The notes: generated by a model from the letters alone, not told the origin. Shown: positions 1 through 6,388, counted from the stretch's first letter. The stretch: DNA of 7,203 bases from Pseudanabaena sp. CAN_BIN31 (GCA_026785865.1 JAJAZG010000155.1:1-7203); one strand, 5' to 3'. A program made the numbers and translations.

Positions 1-2354
1 AAATCCACAACTCCTGCCCAAGCTTCAGTCATCACCCCAAGCTCTTGAATGACCATTTTTTCAATACCACTCCGCCCCATCAGTTCCAGAATCGCTTCAA
101 TACCTTGTTCTTGAGGAATCCGAATCAGGGTACGCAGAATTTGTCGCCGATGTTTACCCCAAGACTTAGGCAAGTTGTTGGCAAGTACAGAAATTGAAGT
201 TTCCGATCCAATTTCTCCTAGAATATCCCACGCTTGGATGCGAACATTATCAGGACTATGATCGTTAAAAGATAGTTCGAGTAAGGAGGGGATCGCGTCA
301 TCACCAAGATTTATTAAGGCTTGATGGGCGGCTTTGCGCGTAGCTTTGTAATGCAAACCACGAATAATTGATGGGAAATATTCACTAGCACGGGTAGCGG
401 CGATCGCCCTGAGTAATGCACAACGCACCTCAATCGAAGGATCTTGCAATAATTGCGGCACATAGAAACGTAAAGACTGCATAAAAGCAGCTTCCGCCAG
501 CGCCCTACAGCCCAGTACTCGTTCGGGTTGTGATGGACTTGTAATCATATGCCGTAAAGTATTCGTCGCCTCAGCTACCTGTGAAGAAGCCCCCAGTCGC
601 ATCATTAAAGCAACTGCAGTACCGCGAATAATCGGATTTTGCTCTGGTCCAAGATATTTGCGTAAACTATCAATGTCGCGATTTTTTTCGTCAGCAAGCA
701 GCACATAACGCAAACATAAAGCTTGTACCTGCGGCGAGGCATTCGGTGATTGCATTACTTCATCAATGTATGGCAAATACTTTGACTCAGGATTTTCCAG
801 CATGGCTTCGATGCTCTGCGCCTGTAAGTCTGGAGTCATCTGTGATAGCAATGGTGCAAGTGCCTCACCCACAGCCTGAGGTGCAATCTGGGTCAATAGG
901 TCAATACAGACTGCTTGCTCAATCTGAGTTTCTGCTCTTGTCATCGACTCAGATACTGCTCGCCGCATTTCGCGAGGATCTACTGTTAATAGACTCAGTT
1001 GCCCACGTTCTACACTCTGGATTAAAAGCTCTAGATATCCCCGTCGCAGCAGCCAAATAATTATTACCCAGATAATTGCCACAACCACAATAACTCCCGC
1101 AAACCAATGGGAGAAAATAGCTGAATTAATACCGCTTTTTTTGAAAATTTCACTAACAACCCAAATCAAAACCCCTGCGCCACCAGTTGCCAAAGGATCG
1201 GCGATGCCTCTCACAAAAGATTGAATCTGACTGCGTAACAAATCTGGTACTGCTTGAAAGAGTGTGGGGGCAGTTGCTGCCACAATCGTAAACCGAAATA
1301 GTTCATCAAAGAATTTCAGAACTACAAAACCAATCAATACACCAAACGGAGCAAACCCCGCTAGAGTGCCTGTGATGATGATGCCTATGGGTGGTATCAT
1401 TACTGCGAAAAAAACACCTATTCGCTCAATAATTCGACTAGAGCCAAAAAGCTGCAAAGCAAGCTTAAAAACCCCCATAATTCCGCCAAATATCCCCAAA
1501 AAGTTACCGATCGCTTCTTCAGTTTTTAGATGAATTTCGAGTTGACTTTGATACTGAAACTCGATCATAAAAAACAAAACTTGAGCCGCAATAAAGAAAC
1601 CAAATAAAAGCCAGACATATTTACGGATTTTGCCCTTTAAAGCACGAGCAGATATCTCTGCATCCTCTTCACTGTTATAGACAGAGTTGGGAAATGCTTG
1701 TCGATAGCGAGTAGTTAGATAAAAAAGTACACACGAACCGATAAATAACATTACAAAAGTGGCGATCGTCATATTCGCGGCTCCACCACCCCAAGCCACC
1801 AAAAATGGATAGGAAAAACCACCCACAATTTCGGCAACAATGATCCCTGTACTAATTAGGGGAAATGCACGTTTAATTTCACGAATATTAAATAACTGGT
1901 TGGCGGCAATATCATTATTAATATTACTGAGTACATAAATGCCCTCAACCCATAGACGCGCCACAAATACGGCTGCCACATAGAGAAATGTGCCTTTATG
2001 CGCTAGTCCCATCCATACAAAGGGTAGTGGTAAGGCAAGTAGACAGGAGATCCCCAACATGACCCAGCGCAAAGGAAATAGTTTTTGCAACCATGAATAA
2101 AACACCCCAAAAGTAGTCACTACGAAGGCGGTGGCAATATATACCCAAGTCAGTTTTTCGGCTGTGTAGGCTTCGAGAAATAAGGTGGAGCTAGAATACT
2201 CAAGCCATACTGCGCCGATCGATGTTGCACCGTAAAATAAAAACATCAAAAGTGTGCGTTCAGCTTCGTCTGGACGCAGGTTGACGATTTTTAAAAATCG
2301 TCGCATTGAAGAATTAGGTTTGGGAATGGCTGGCGCATTCACGGGTGCATTCAT
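1..2354 (-). CDS. MFS/ATP-ADP-translocase-like membrane protein with C-terminal HEAT repeats (3' end missing)
   Basis: My translation of the minus strand is open from ATG at 2354 to the left edge: 784 codons with no stop, so the C-terminus lies outside. Residues about 33-437 are a run of hydrophobic helices (about 10-12 membrane segments) ending in a basic stop-transfer, WLLRRG. Around residues 134-178 the pattern RLWVEG...NNDIAANQLFNIREIKRAFPLI...GG resembles the core of the TLC/NTT nucleotide translocase family within the MFS fold. Residues about 475-784 are soluble, amphipathic and repetitive, with HEAT-like units near 527-553, 562-588, 598-623, 629-654, 659-717 and 721-746, e.g. DPSIEVRCALLRAIAAT. 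Known of the family: TLC proteins exchange nucleotides, and cyanobacterial relatives carry HEAT repeats. That this one carries nucleotides is inference, since substrate cannot be read from sequence. Met17 is an alternative start; neither start has a clear Shine-Dalgarno sequence. It diverges from the nuclease gene, with 65 bases between starts. Confidence 0.88.
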   Translation of the reverse strand, partial: MNAPVNAPAIPKPNSSMRRFLKIVNLRPDEAERTLLMFLFYGATSIGAVWLEYSSSTLFLEAYTAEKLTWVYIATAFVVTTFGVFYSWLQKLFPLRWVMLGISCLLALPLPFVWMGLAHKGTFLYVAAVFVARLWVEGIYVLSNINNDIAANQLFNIREIKRAFPLISTGIIVAEIVGGFSYPFLVAWGGGAANMTIATFVMLFIGSCVLFYLTTRYRQAFPNSVYNSEEDAEISARALKGKIRKYVWLLFGFFIAAQVLFFMIEFQYQSQLEIHLKTEEAIGNFLGIFGGIMGVFKLALQLFGSSRIIERIGVFFAVMIPPIGIIITGTLAGFAPFGVLIGFVVLKFFDELFRFTIVAATAPTLFQAVPDLLRSQIQSFVRGIADPLATGGAGVLIWVVSEIFKKSGINSAIFSHWFAGVIVVVAIIWVIIIWLLRRGYLELLIQSVERGQLSLLTVDPREMRRAVSESMTRAETQIEQAVCIDLLTQIAPQAVGEALAPLLSQMTPDLQAQSIEAMLENPESKYLPYIDEVMQSPNASPQVQALCLRYVLLADEKNRDIDSLRKYLGPEQNPIIRGTAVALMMRLGASSQVAEATNTLRHMITSPSQPERVLGCRALAEAAFMQSLRFYVPQLLQDPSIEVRCALLRAIAATRASEYFPSIIRGLHYKATRKAAHQALINLGDDAIPSLLELSFNDHSPDNVRIQAWDILGEIGSETSISVLANNLPKSWGKHRRQILRTLIRIPQEQGIEAILELMGRSGIEKMVIQELGVMTEAWAGVVD

Positions 2355-2419
2355 CTGGGCGTATTCATGGGGAGCGGCGATCGTTTGACGATATGGTACT
2401 ACAAGAACGTAAATCTGAA

Positions 2420-3220
2420 ATGACAGCTATTTCGACTATTTCCACAATTACTTCAATTTCGCAAGGGCATCTCAATATTTGGGAAACTTGTCGGCGTAAG
2501 TATCAATATAGTTTTTTAGAGGAACTGAGTTTACCTGAAGCTGATTTGGACGGCAAAAAAAATTTGCTATTAGGAGCAAATTTTCACTTGCTAATGCAAC
2601 AAAAAGAGCTTGGGCTGGATGTGTCGGCACTAGCAGGTAGTGATGAGAAATTGCAGTTATGGCTAGCCGCTTTTGAAAATCACCCCCCAGTGATGATCGA
2701 TGGCGATCGCCTCTGTGAGCATCGGCGCACGCTAGAAATAGATATAGAGGGTGATCGGCATCATAGCCAGAATGGTAATCACGCTCAAGGGCATTTTGTC
2801 TTAACTGCGATCTATGACTTTTTGATTTTGGGCGATCGCCAAGCGCAAATCCTTGATTGGAAAACTCATCAAGTGGCGATCGCATCTGATAAGTTAAAAA
2901 ACAATTGGCAAACTCGCCTTTATCTATATTTATTAGCCAAAACTACTGAATATAAACCTGAGCAATTATCGATGACCTATTGGTTTGCCAACACTGCCGA
3001 ATCGGTAATTATTGAGTATTCGCAGATAGCTCACGATCGCACTGAAAAAAATCTATTCCAAATTTTGACGGCGATCGCCCAAGCTCAGGAATATCCCAAG
3101 TTACCCCCTGAAAGTCGTGATTGTAAATATTGTGAATTTCGCGATCGATGCGATCGGGGCGATTTGTTGTCTAGCGTTTTATGCAGCAATATCGAAGATA
3201 TTCCCGAAGTCACAATTTAG
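2420..3220 (+). CDS. PD-(D/E)XK nuclease family protein, Cas4/AddB-like with putative Fe-S cluster
   Basis: Predicted protein of 266 residues starting at ATG 2420. Visible nuclease motifs in order: GANFH with His56, YDFLIL with Asp133, ILDWKTH with Asp146 and Lys148 (the D-x-K core), and QTRLY with Gln164 and Tyr168 (the QxxxY motif of RecB/Cas4-type nucleases). Four cysteines sit as in Cas4 and AddB: Cys24 in the N-terminal ETCRRKYQYSFLEEL, then Cys235, Cys238 and Cys244 in CKYCEFRDRC, so a 4Fe-4S cluster is likely. Such proteins cut DNA ends or single strands in recombination, repair or CRISPR adaptation; no cas, addA or helicase gene is nearby, so the pathway is unknown. Start: the frame opens at GTG 2345 and also has ATG 2393, but the 2345 start would overlap the divergent transporter start, and the conserved ISQGHLN block usually lies close to the N-terminus. 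All starts lack a strong ribosome binding site. Four HIP1 octamers lie inside. Confidence 0.87.
   Translation: MTAISTISTITSISQGHLNIWETCRRKYQYSFLEELSLPEADLDGKKNLLLGANFHLLMQQKELGLDVSALAGSDEKLQLWLAAFENHPPVMIDGDRLCEHRRTLEIDIEGDRHHSQNGNHAQGHFVLTAIYDFLILGDRQAQILDWKTHQVAIASDKLKNNWQTRLYLYLLAKTTEYKPEQLSMTYWFANTAESVIIEYSQIAHDRTEKNLFQILTAIAQAQEYPKLPPESRDCKYCEFRDRCDRGDLLSSVLCSNIEDIPEVTI
2703..3078. repeat. Cluster of four HIP1 octamers (GCGATCGC)
   Basis: GCGATCGC occurs at 2703-2710, 2832-2839, 2876-2883 and 3071-3078, all inside the nuclease gene, several as the extended GGCGATCGCC. By eye, other copies in the window start at 400, 4512, 4739, 5313, 5507, 5596, 5980 and 6169. HIP1 is an abundant interspersed palindrome of many cyanobacterial genomes. 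It supports the taxonomic assignment and is not a gene-specific signal. Confidence 0.9.
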
Positions 3221-3324
3221 TAGTGATGGCGAGAAACTCCGTTCAAAAATTGCCCTAAGCTTCCTTGAGTTCGGACAGATGCACAAGCATTTGAAGCTTA
3301 ACCAAATATATCTGTCGCTACTTG

Positions 3325-3425
3325 TAAGCTGATGTGCCTTTAAGTTGCAAGATGATTATGCCGCGCTTCGCGCGGCACAATCATCTTGTGGTTTTTGATA
3401 TGCATTTTAAATGCCGATCAGCTTA
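3325..3425. repeat. 101-bp element bounded by 9-bp inverted repeats around a long hairpin
   Basis: TAAGCTGAT at 3325-3333 is the exact reverse complement of ATCAGCTTA at 3417-3425. Between them lie the 41-base hairpin at 3348-3388 and a small palindrome, GCATTTTAAATGC, at 3402-3414. The nested symmetry suggests a small palindromic or MITE-like repeat, but no target-site duplication is visible, and the 9-base match could partly be chance. Copy number elsewhere cannot be judged from here. Confidence 0.4.
3348..3388 (+). terminator. Long GC-core hairpin, probable terminator of the nuclease gene
   Basis: Arms 3348-3366 and 3370-3388 form 18 of 19 base pairs with a TTC loop; the only mismatch is A3358 opposite C3378. 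The core is GCCGCGC/GCGCGGC, flanked by AAGATGATT and its complement. A run of five T follows at 3392-3396, so on the plus strand it can act as an intrinsic terminator 128 bases after the nuclease stop. No T-run follows on the minus strand. The stem is longer than an ordinary terminator needs, so it may equally be a dispersed palindromic repeat. Confidence 0.55.
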
Positions 3426-3496
3426 TTAAGACAAAACTCAAGAAAATGAAAGGCGGCGCGGAGCGCCGCCTTTCATTTTCGGATTTTGTGTCTTAA
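3426..3496. repeat. Extended palindrome with perfect 18-bp stem
   Basis: Arms 3442-3459 and 3463-3480 are perfectly complementary over 18 bases with a GGA loop; the core is GGCGGCGC/GCGCCGCC, enclosed by AAAATGAAA and its complement. After an internal loop the pairing resumes: TTAAGACA at 3426-3433 matches TGTCTTAA at 3489-3496. The whole 71-base unit can therefore fold as one structure or extrude as a cruciform. It could help termination in either direction because the core is followed by CTTTCATTTTC, but its length and symmetry also suit a dispersed palindromic repeat. Confidence 0.6.
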
Positions 3497-3515
3497 CACA
3501 TTTGGGGTAGCTATG

Positions 3516-3560
3516 AAACCCAATAAAAAGCCTCGCATAGCGAGGCTTTTTACTGGGTTT
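3516..3560 (-). terminator. Intrinsic terminator of infC (bidirectional)
   Basis: Arms 3516-3536 and 3540-3560 pair at 20 of 21 positions with a 3-base loop. The heart is AAAAAGCCTCGC, loop, GCGAGGCTTTTT, the classic A-tract/GC-stem/T-tract form that works on both strands. The outer end of the stem shares base 3560 with the TAA stop codon of infC, so the gene ends directly into its terminator. From the other side it also blocks plus-strand transcription from entering infC. Confidence 0.88.
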
Positions 3561-4084
3561 TATTTTTTAGGGGCAATCAACATAGTGATATTTCGACCTT
3601 CACGTTTAGGATATTGCTGGATTTCGGCAACAGGTTCAAGATCTTTAGCCATACGATTAAGTAAAACTTCGGCAAGATCGACGTGTTGAATTTCACGACC
3701 GCGAAACATTACCGTTGCCTTGACTTTATCGCCTTCTTTCAAGAAGCGTTCAGCATGGTTGATTCGCACTTGGTAGTCATGTTCCTCAATCTTGTAGCGC
3801 ATCTTTACTTCTTTGACATCAGAAGTATGTTGTTTTTTGCGAGCTTCTCTGGCTTTCTTTTCTTGCTCAAACTTGAATTTGCCATGATCCATGATCCGAC
3901 AAACAGGTGGATCGGCTTTATCACTGACTAATACGAGATCTAGATCTTTTTCTTCAGCCATTTTCAAGGCTTCTTTGGGGGTTAGGATGCCGAGTTGCTC
4001 CCCCTCCATATCAATGACTCGAATTTTTGGATATCTGATGCGTTCGTTGATTTGGGGAAGGTCTTTAATTGGCTTTTTAGTCAT
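3560..4084 (-). CDS. infC: Translation initiation factor IF-3
   Basis: The protein has 174 residues, close to the usual bacterial length of about 180. IF-3 binds the 30S ribosomal subunit, keeps 50S away and checks the start codon and initiator tRNA. The N-terminal domain spans about residues 10-80 (PQINERIRYPKIRVID; LGILTPKEAL; DLVLVSDKADPPVCRIMD). It runs into the lysine-rich linker KFEQEKKAREARKKQ, followed by the C-terminal domain at about 87-172 (KEVKMRYKIEEHDYQVRINH; FLKEGDKVKATVMFRGRE; PKREGRNITMLIAPKK). The family signature around RIMDHGKFKFE has His67 where Tyr or Phe is usual. Start ATG 4084 is preceded by AGAG about 6-9 bases upstream; it is not the rare AUU used for autoregulation in E. 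coli. It has its own promoter and terminator, and no rpmI or rplT follows. Confidence 0.98.
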   Translation of the reverse strand: MTKKPIKDLPQINERIRYPKIRVIDMEGEQLGILTPKEALKMAEEKDLDLVLVSDKADPPVCRIMDHGKFKFEQEKKAREARKKQHTSDVKEVKMRYKIEEHDYQVRINHAERFLKEGDKVKATVMFRGREIQHVDLAEVLLNRMAKDLEPVAEIQQYPKREGRNITMLIAPKK

Positions 4085-4163
4085 GAAATCTCTGTTGTCT
4101 AGACTCTTGGGTATTGGTTTAAATTACTAGTGGTTTACAAATATGTGTATTTGCTTAATGCTC

Positions 4164-4191
4164 TAGATACGTCAGTTAATTGATGTATCTA
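4164..4191. promoter_or_regulatory. Hairpin in the infC leader
   Basis: AGATACGTCA and TGATGTATCT face each other across a 6-base loop, with one extra T-A pair at the base. As infC leader RNA it has one A-C mismatch; as plus-strand RNA that position is a G-U wobble. A short palindrome, CTAAGCTTAG, overlaps the stem base at 4189-4198. It lies within the predicted 5' leader of infC, so it could affect translation or stability. I recognise no known riboswitch or protein leader, and a chance inverted repeat is possible. Confidence 0.35.
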
Positions 4192-4229
4192 AGCTTAGCA
4201 GATTTTTTACTTGACATAAGCGTTTAAAT

Positions 4230-4258
4230 ATAGTACGAACTACCACTTCAAGTGTCAA
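4230..4258 (-). promoter_or_regulatory. Sigma70-type promoter of infC
   Basis: On the minus strand TTGACA (4258-4253, a perfect -35) is followed by a 17-base spacer and TACTAT (4235-4230, four of six to the -10 consensus). Transcription would begin near 4223, giving a leader of about 140 bases before the infC ATG. The -35 lies only three bases past the aroB stop codon. An 11-base inverted repeat, CACTTCAAGTG at 4244-4254, overlaps the -35 and spacer and could be an operator, but no regulator is recognisable. Confidence 0.65.
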
Positions 4259-4261
4259 GCC

Positions 4262-5392
4262 TTAAGCACGTATTTTTCGTAAATTTTGATTAACTATGTC
4301 TGAGGTTACCCGATCGCTGAGAGTTACCGATCCGATCGCCGTGGGCAAAATGAAACGAACTTGACCAGCTTCAACTTTTTTATCTGTAGATAGAGCGTCG
4401 ATAATTGCCTCTAAATCCAGATCATTAGGCAAAGTTTGCGGTAATCGAGCTTTTGTAATCAAGGCGACCTGTTGCGCTTGATCCGTGGCAGACCATAGCC
4501 CTAGGTCAACAGCGATCGCCCCTGCAATTACCATACCCAAGCCAACGGCTTCACCATGATTGTAAAGGCGATAGTTGGTAACTAACTCGATCGCATGACC
4601 GACCGTATGTCCATAATTGAGAATAGCGCGAAGATTTCCTTCTTTTTCATCTTTGGAAACAACCTCAGCCTTAGCTTTGGCGCAGCGATATAGGATAGTT
4701 TGCAATAATTCCGATGAAACATATCGCAACTGATCGAGGCGATCGCATTGAGCTAATAAATCAAATAATTCGCGATCCCAAATTATGCCGTACTTGATCA
4801 CTTCCGCCATGGCGGAGCGAAACTCACGCGCTGGCAAAGTCTTTAGCACTTCAGGATCGATCCAAACTAAACGCGGTTGATAGAATGCGCCGATCAAGTT
4901 TTTTCCTTGTGGGTGGTTGATCCCCGTCTTGCCACCGATCGCTGAGTCCACCATCGCTAAAAGGGTAGTCGGTACTTGAATGAGATCGATCCCGCGCAAC
5001 CAAGTCGCCGCCGCGTAGCCCGACATATCGCCAATTACACCGCCGCCGAGCGCTATGATTGCCGATGATCGTTCTAAACGATGTGCGAGCGCTGCGTCAT
5101 AAATTTTTTGCAGTGAGTTCGCAGTTTTAAATCTTTCGCCTGCTGGCAAAATTAGGTGAGCGACATCAAAACCCGCATTGCTCAGAGATGTGGCAACAGT
5201 TTCGCCATAATGCTTATAAATGACTGGATTAGAAACGATTAAGACTTTCTTACTTTTTTTGCCTAAGCCAATTTCTAATAATTTTTCGCCTAAATTTTTG
5301 AGGCTATGGCGTGCGATCGCAATGTCATAACTGCGATTTGGCTGGGACTCATTATCGAGAGCAACGGTAACTGTGGCGGAATGATCGGACAT
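4262..5392 (-). CDS. aroB: 3-dehydroquinate synthase
   Basis: AroB converts DAHP to 3-dehydroquinate, step two of the shikimate pathway to aromatic amino acids, folates and quinones; it needs NAD and a divalent metal and acts in the cytoplasm. The protein is 376 residues, normal for the family. Visible motifs: PAGERFKT (83-90), the nucleotide-binding GGGVIGD (116-122), PTTLLAMVDSAIGGKTGIN (141-159) and QGKNLIGAFYQP (162-173). The likely metal ligands are Glu197 in MAEVIKYG, His262 in NYGHTVGHAIE and His279 in NHGEAVGLGM. All key residues look intact. The start ATG 5392 is 10 bases after the holA stop on the same strand, with an A/T-rich gap and no clear Shine-Dalgarno sequence, so translation probably depends on cotranscription with holA. 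No strong terminator follows; the infC promoter begins at once. Confidence 0.98.
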   Translation of the reverse strand: MSDHSATVTVALDNESQPNRSYDIAIARHSLKNLGEKLLEIGLGKKSKKVLIVSNPVIYKHYGETVATSLSNAGFDVAHLILPAGERFKTANSLQKIYDAALAHRLERSSAIIALGGGVIGDMSGYAAATWLRGIDLIQVPTTLLAMVDSAIGGKTGINHPQGKNLIGAFYQPRLVWIDPEVLKTLPAREFRSAMAEVIKYGIIWDRELFDLLAQCDRLDQLRYVSSELLQTILYRCAKAKAEVVSKDEKEGNLRAILNYGHTVGHAIELVTNYRLYNHGEAVGLGMVIAGAIAVDLGLWSATDQAQQVALITKARLPQTLPNDLDLEAIIDALSTDKKVEAGQVRFILPTAIGSVTLSDRVTSDIVNQNLRKIRA

Positions 5393-5402
5393 TTTTATTT
5401 AC

Positions 5403-6386
5403 TTATTTGGTCATTGCTTGACATAACTCGATAATAGCGGTTTGTAGGGTCGCAGTTTCGTCTTTACCATGCTTGAGATCGGCTTCGAGGCGCAACAAAA
5501 TACTCAGCGATCGCATAAGTTTTTGACTATTTAGCCCCTGCACTTCTTGTTTAAGAAAATACACTCGCTTAGGATTACCAATTTCCGCAGCATCGGCGAT
5601 CGCCTTATCATCGCGCTCGCCCGACTCCTGCATTAGCTTAATCCATAGCCATGTGCGAAACTGCCCCACCAAAGTTGCACAAATTCGTAAACCCACTTCA
5701 TTATTTCGTAATAATTCCGCGATTAATGAAAGCGCTTGACTGGTATTGGCGGCGCGAATTGCCCCCGCCAATTGCAAACTGTTGTGAGCCGAAGCTTGCA
5801 CCAGTGGCGCGATTTCTTTAGCAGTAAGTGGCTTTGTTTTTCCATAATGCGATAGTTGCAATTTTTGCAACTCCATCGTCAATCGTCGTGTATCATTGCC
5901 AATCGTATCAACCAGCAAATCAACCCCGTCAGCAGACAATTTTAAGTCGATTTCTGTGGCGGCTTGCTTGACTAGTTGGGCGATCGCATCAGTTTTCCAA
6001 GGAGGAATTAGAGAAAACTCTAAAACTTGGGCATACTTTTGCAATAACTTCGTAGATTTAGCTCTCCCATCAGGCTTATTTGATGAGGTAAACAAGATGT
6101 AGGAGTCCACAGGTAAGTTCTTAAAAGTTCTTTCTAGCTCAGCAAGTAGCGATTCTGCACAGCGTTGGGCGATCGCGGTATCAGCTAGCCAAGTTAAGCG
6201 ACTACCCATTCCAAAGGGTGAAGTTACAGCTTGGTTTAATCCGTTCATTACTTCAAGATCCCCAGTAGCATTGATTTTTGCATAATTAAAATCACGCCAC
6301 ATCGGATCGACATGGGTGCTGATCAGCTTTTTAGCTGCTTGAGAAATCTGATAGTCGTCGTCACCCCAATAAAAGTAGACAGGCAT
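5403..6386 (-). CDS. holA: DNA polymerase III delta subunit
   Basis: Delta is the clamp-loader subunit that opens the beta sliding clamp, working with delta-prime and the tau/gamma subunits at the replication fork. The protein is 327 residues, typical of the family. Its N-terminus, YWGDDDYQIS (6-15), matches the usual delta opening with a degenerate nucleotide-fold loop. The middle has GNDTRRLTMELQKL (163-176), the conserved helix of the second domain, and the C-terminal helical domain ends with LLRLEADLKHGKDE (297-310) and a terminal helix. Delta diverges strongly between species, so the call rests on overall pattern, length and these blocks. It is the first gene of a leftward holA-aroB pair and starts 41 bases from the divergent sugar transferase start. 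The ATG at 6386 has no clear ribosome binding site. Confidence 0.93.
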   Translation of the reverse strand: MPVYFYWGDDDYQISQAAKKLISTHVDPMWRDFNYAKINATGDLEVMNGLNQAVTSPFGMGSRLTWLADTAIAQRCAESLLAELERTFKNLPVDSYILFTSSNKPDGRAKSTKLLQKYAQVLEFSLIPPWKTDAIAQLVKQAATEIDLKLSADGVDLLVDTIGNDTRRLTMELQKLQLSHYGKTKPLTAKEIAPLVQASAHNSLQLAGAIRAANTSQALSLIAELLRNNEVGLRICATLVGQFRTWLWIKLMQESGERDDKAIADAAEIGNPKRVYFLKQEVQGLNSQKLMRSLSILLRLEADLKHGKDETATLQTAIIELCQAMTK

Positions 6387-6388
6387 TG

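Larger units (their letters stand above)
3221..3559. other. Gene-free convergent intergenic region rich in hairpins
   Basis: This region lies between the convergent 3' ends of the nuclease gene and infC. I see no credible coding sequence: a short plus-strand frame running from inside the nuclease gene to 3332 has no start, ribosome site or family resemblance of its own. Positions 3221-3324 show only a weak 7-base inverted pair (3257-3263 with 3293-3299). Positions 3325-3560 are almost entirely inverted repeats, listed separately. Confidence 0.75.

Noticed and set aside
746..1533. Plus-strand open frames at 746-1060 and 1264-1533
   Set aside because: They lie opposite the continuous transporter-HEAT coding frame, which has clear helices and repeat motifs; the plus-strand translations show no family features.
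2472..2885. Minus-strand open frame of 137 codons
   Set aside because: It is antisense to the nuclease gene across its catalytic motifs, and its translation is low in recognisable features.
3257..3299. Inverted pair AAGCTTC / GAAGCTT
   Set aside because: Only 7 bases separated by 29, in a sequence where AAGCTT-like words recur; chance is sufficient.
3117..3332. Plus-strand frame of 71 codons leaving the nuclease gene
   Set aside because: It starts inside the nuclease gene in another frame, with no ribosome site, and its part beyond 3220 resembles no known family.
3325..3496. CRISPR array
   Set aside because: The repeats are inverted, not direct, differ in sequence, and there is no regular spacing; the Cas4-like nuclease alone does not imply a CRISPR locus.
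3486..4130. Three plus-strand frames across infC
   Set aside because: They are antisense to infC, whose assignment is certain; the first begins inside the hairpin region.
4211..4235. Plus-strand TTGACA at 4211 as a promoter
   Set aside because: The nearest -10-like boxes are only 12-14 bases away, and no plus-strand gene follows, since aroB lies on the other strand.
5896..6102. Plus-strand frame of 68 codons
   Set aside because: It is antisense to holA with no supporting features.
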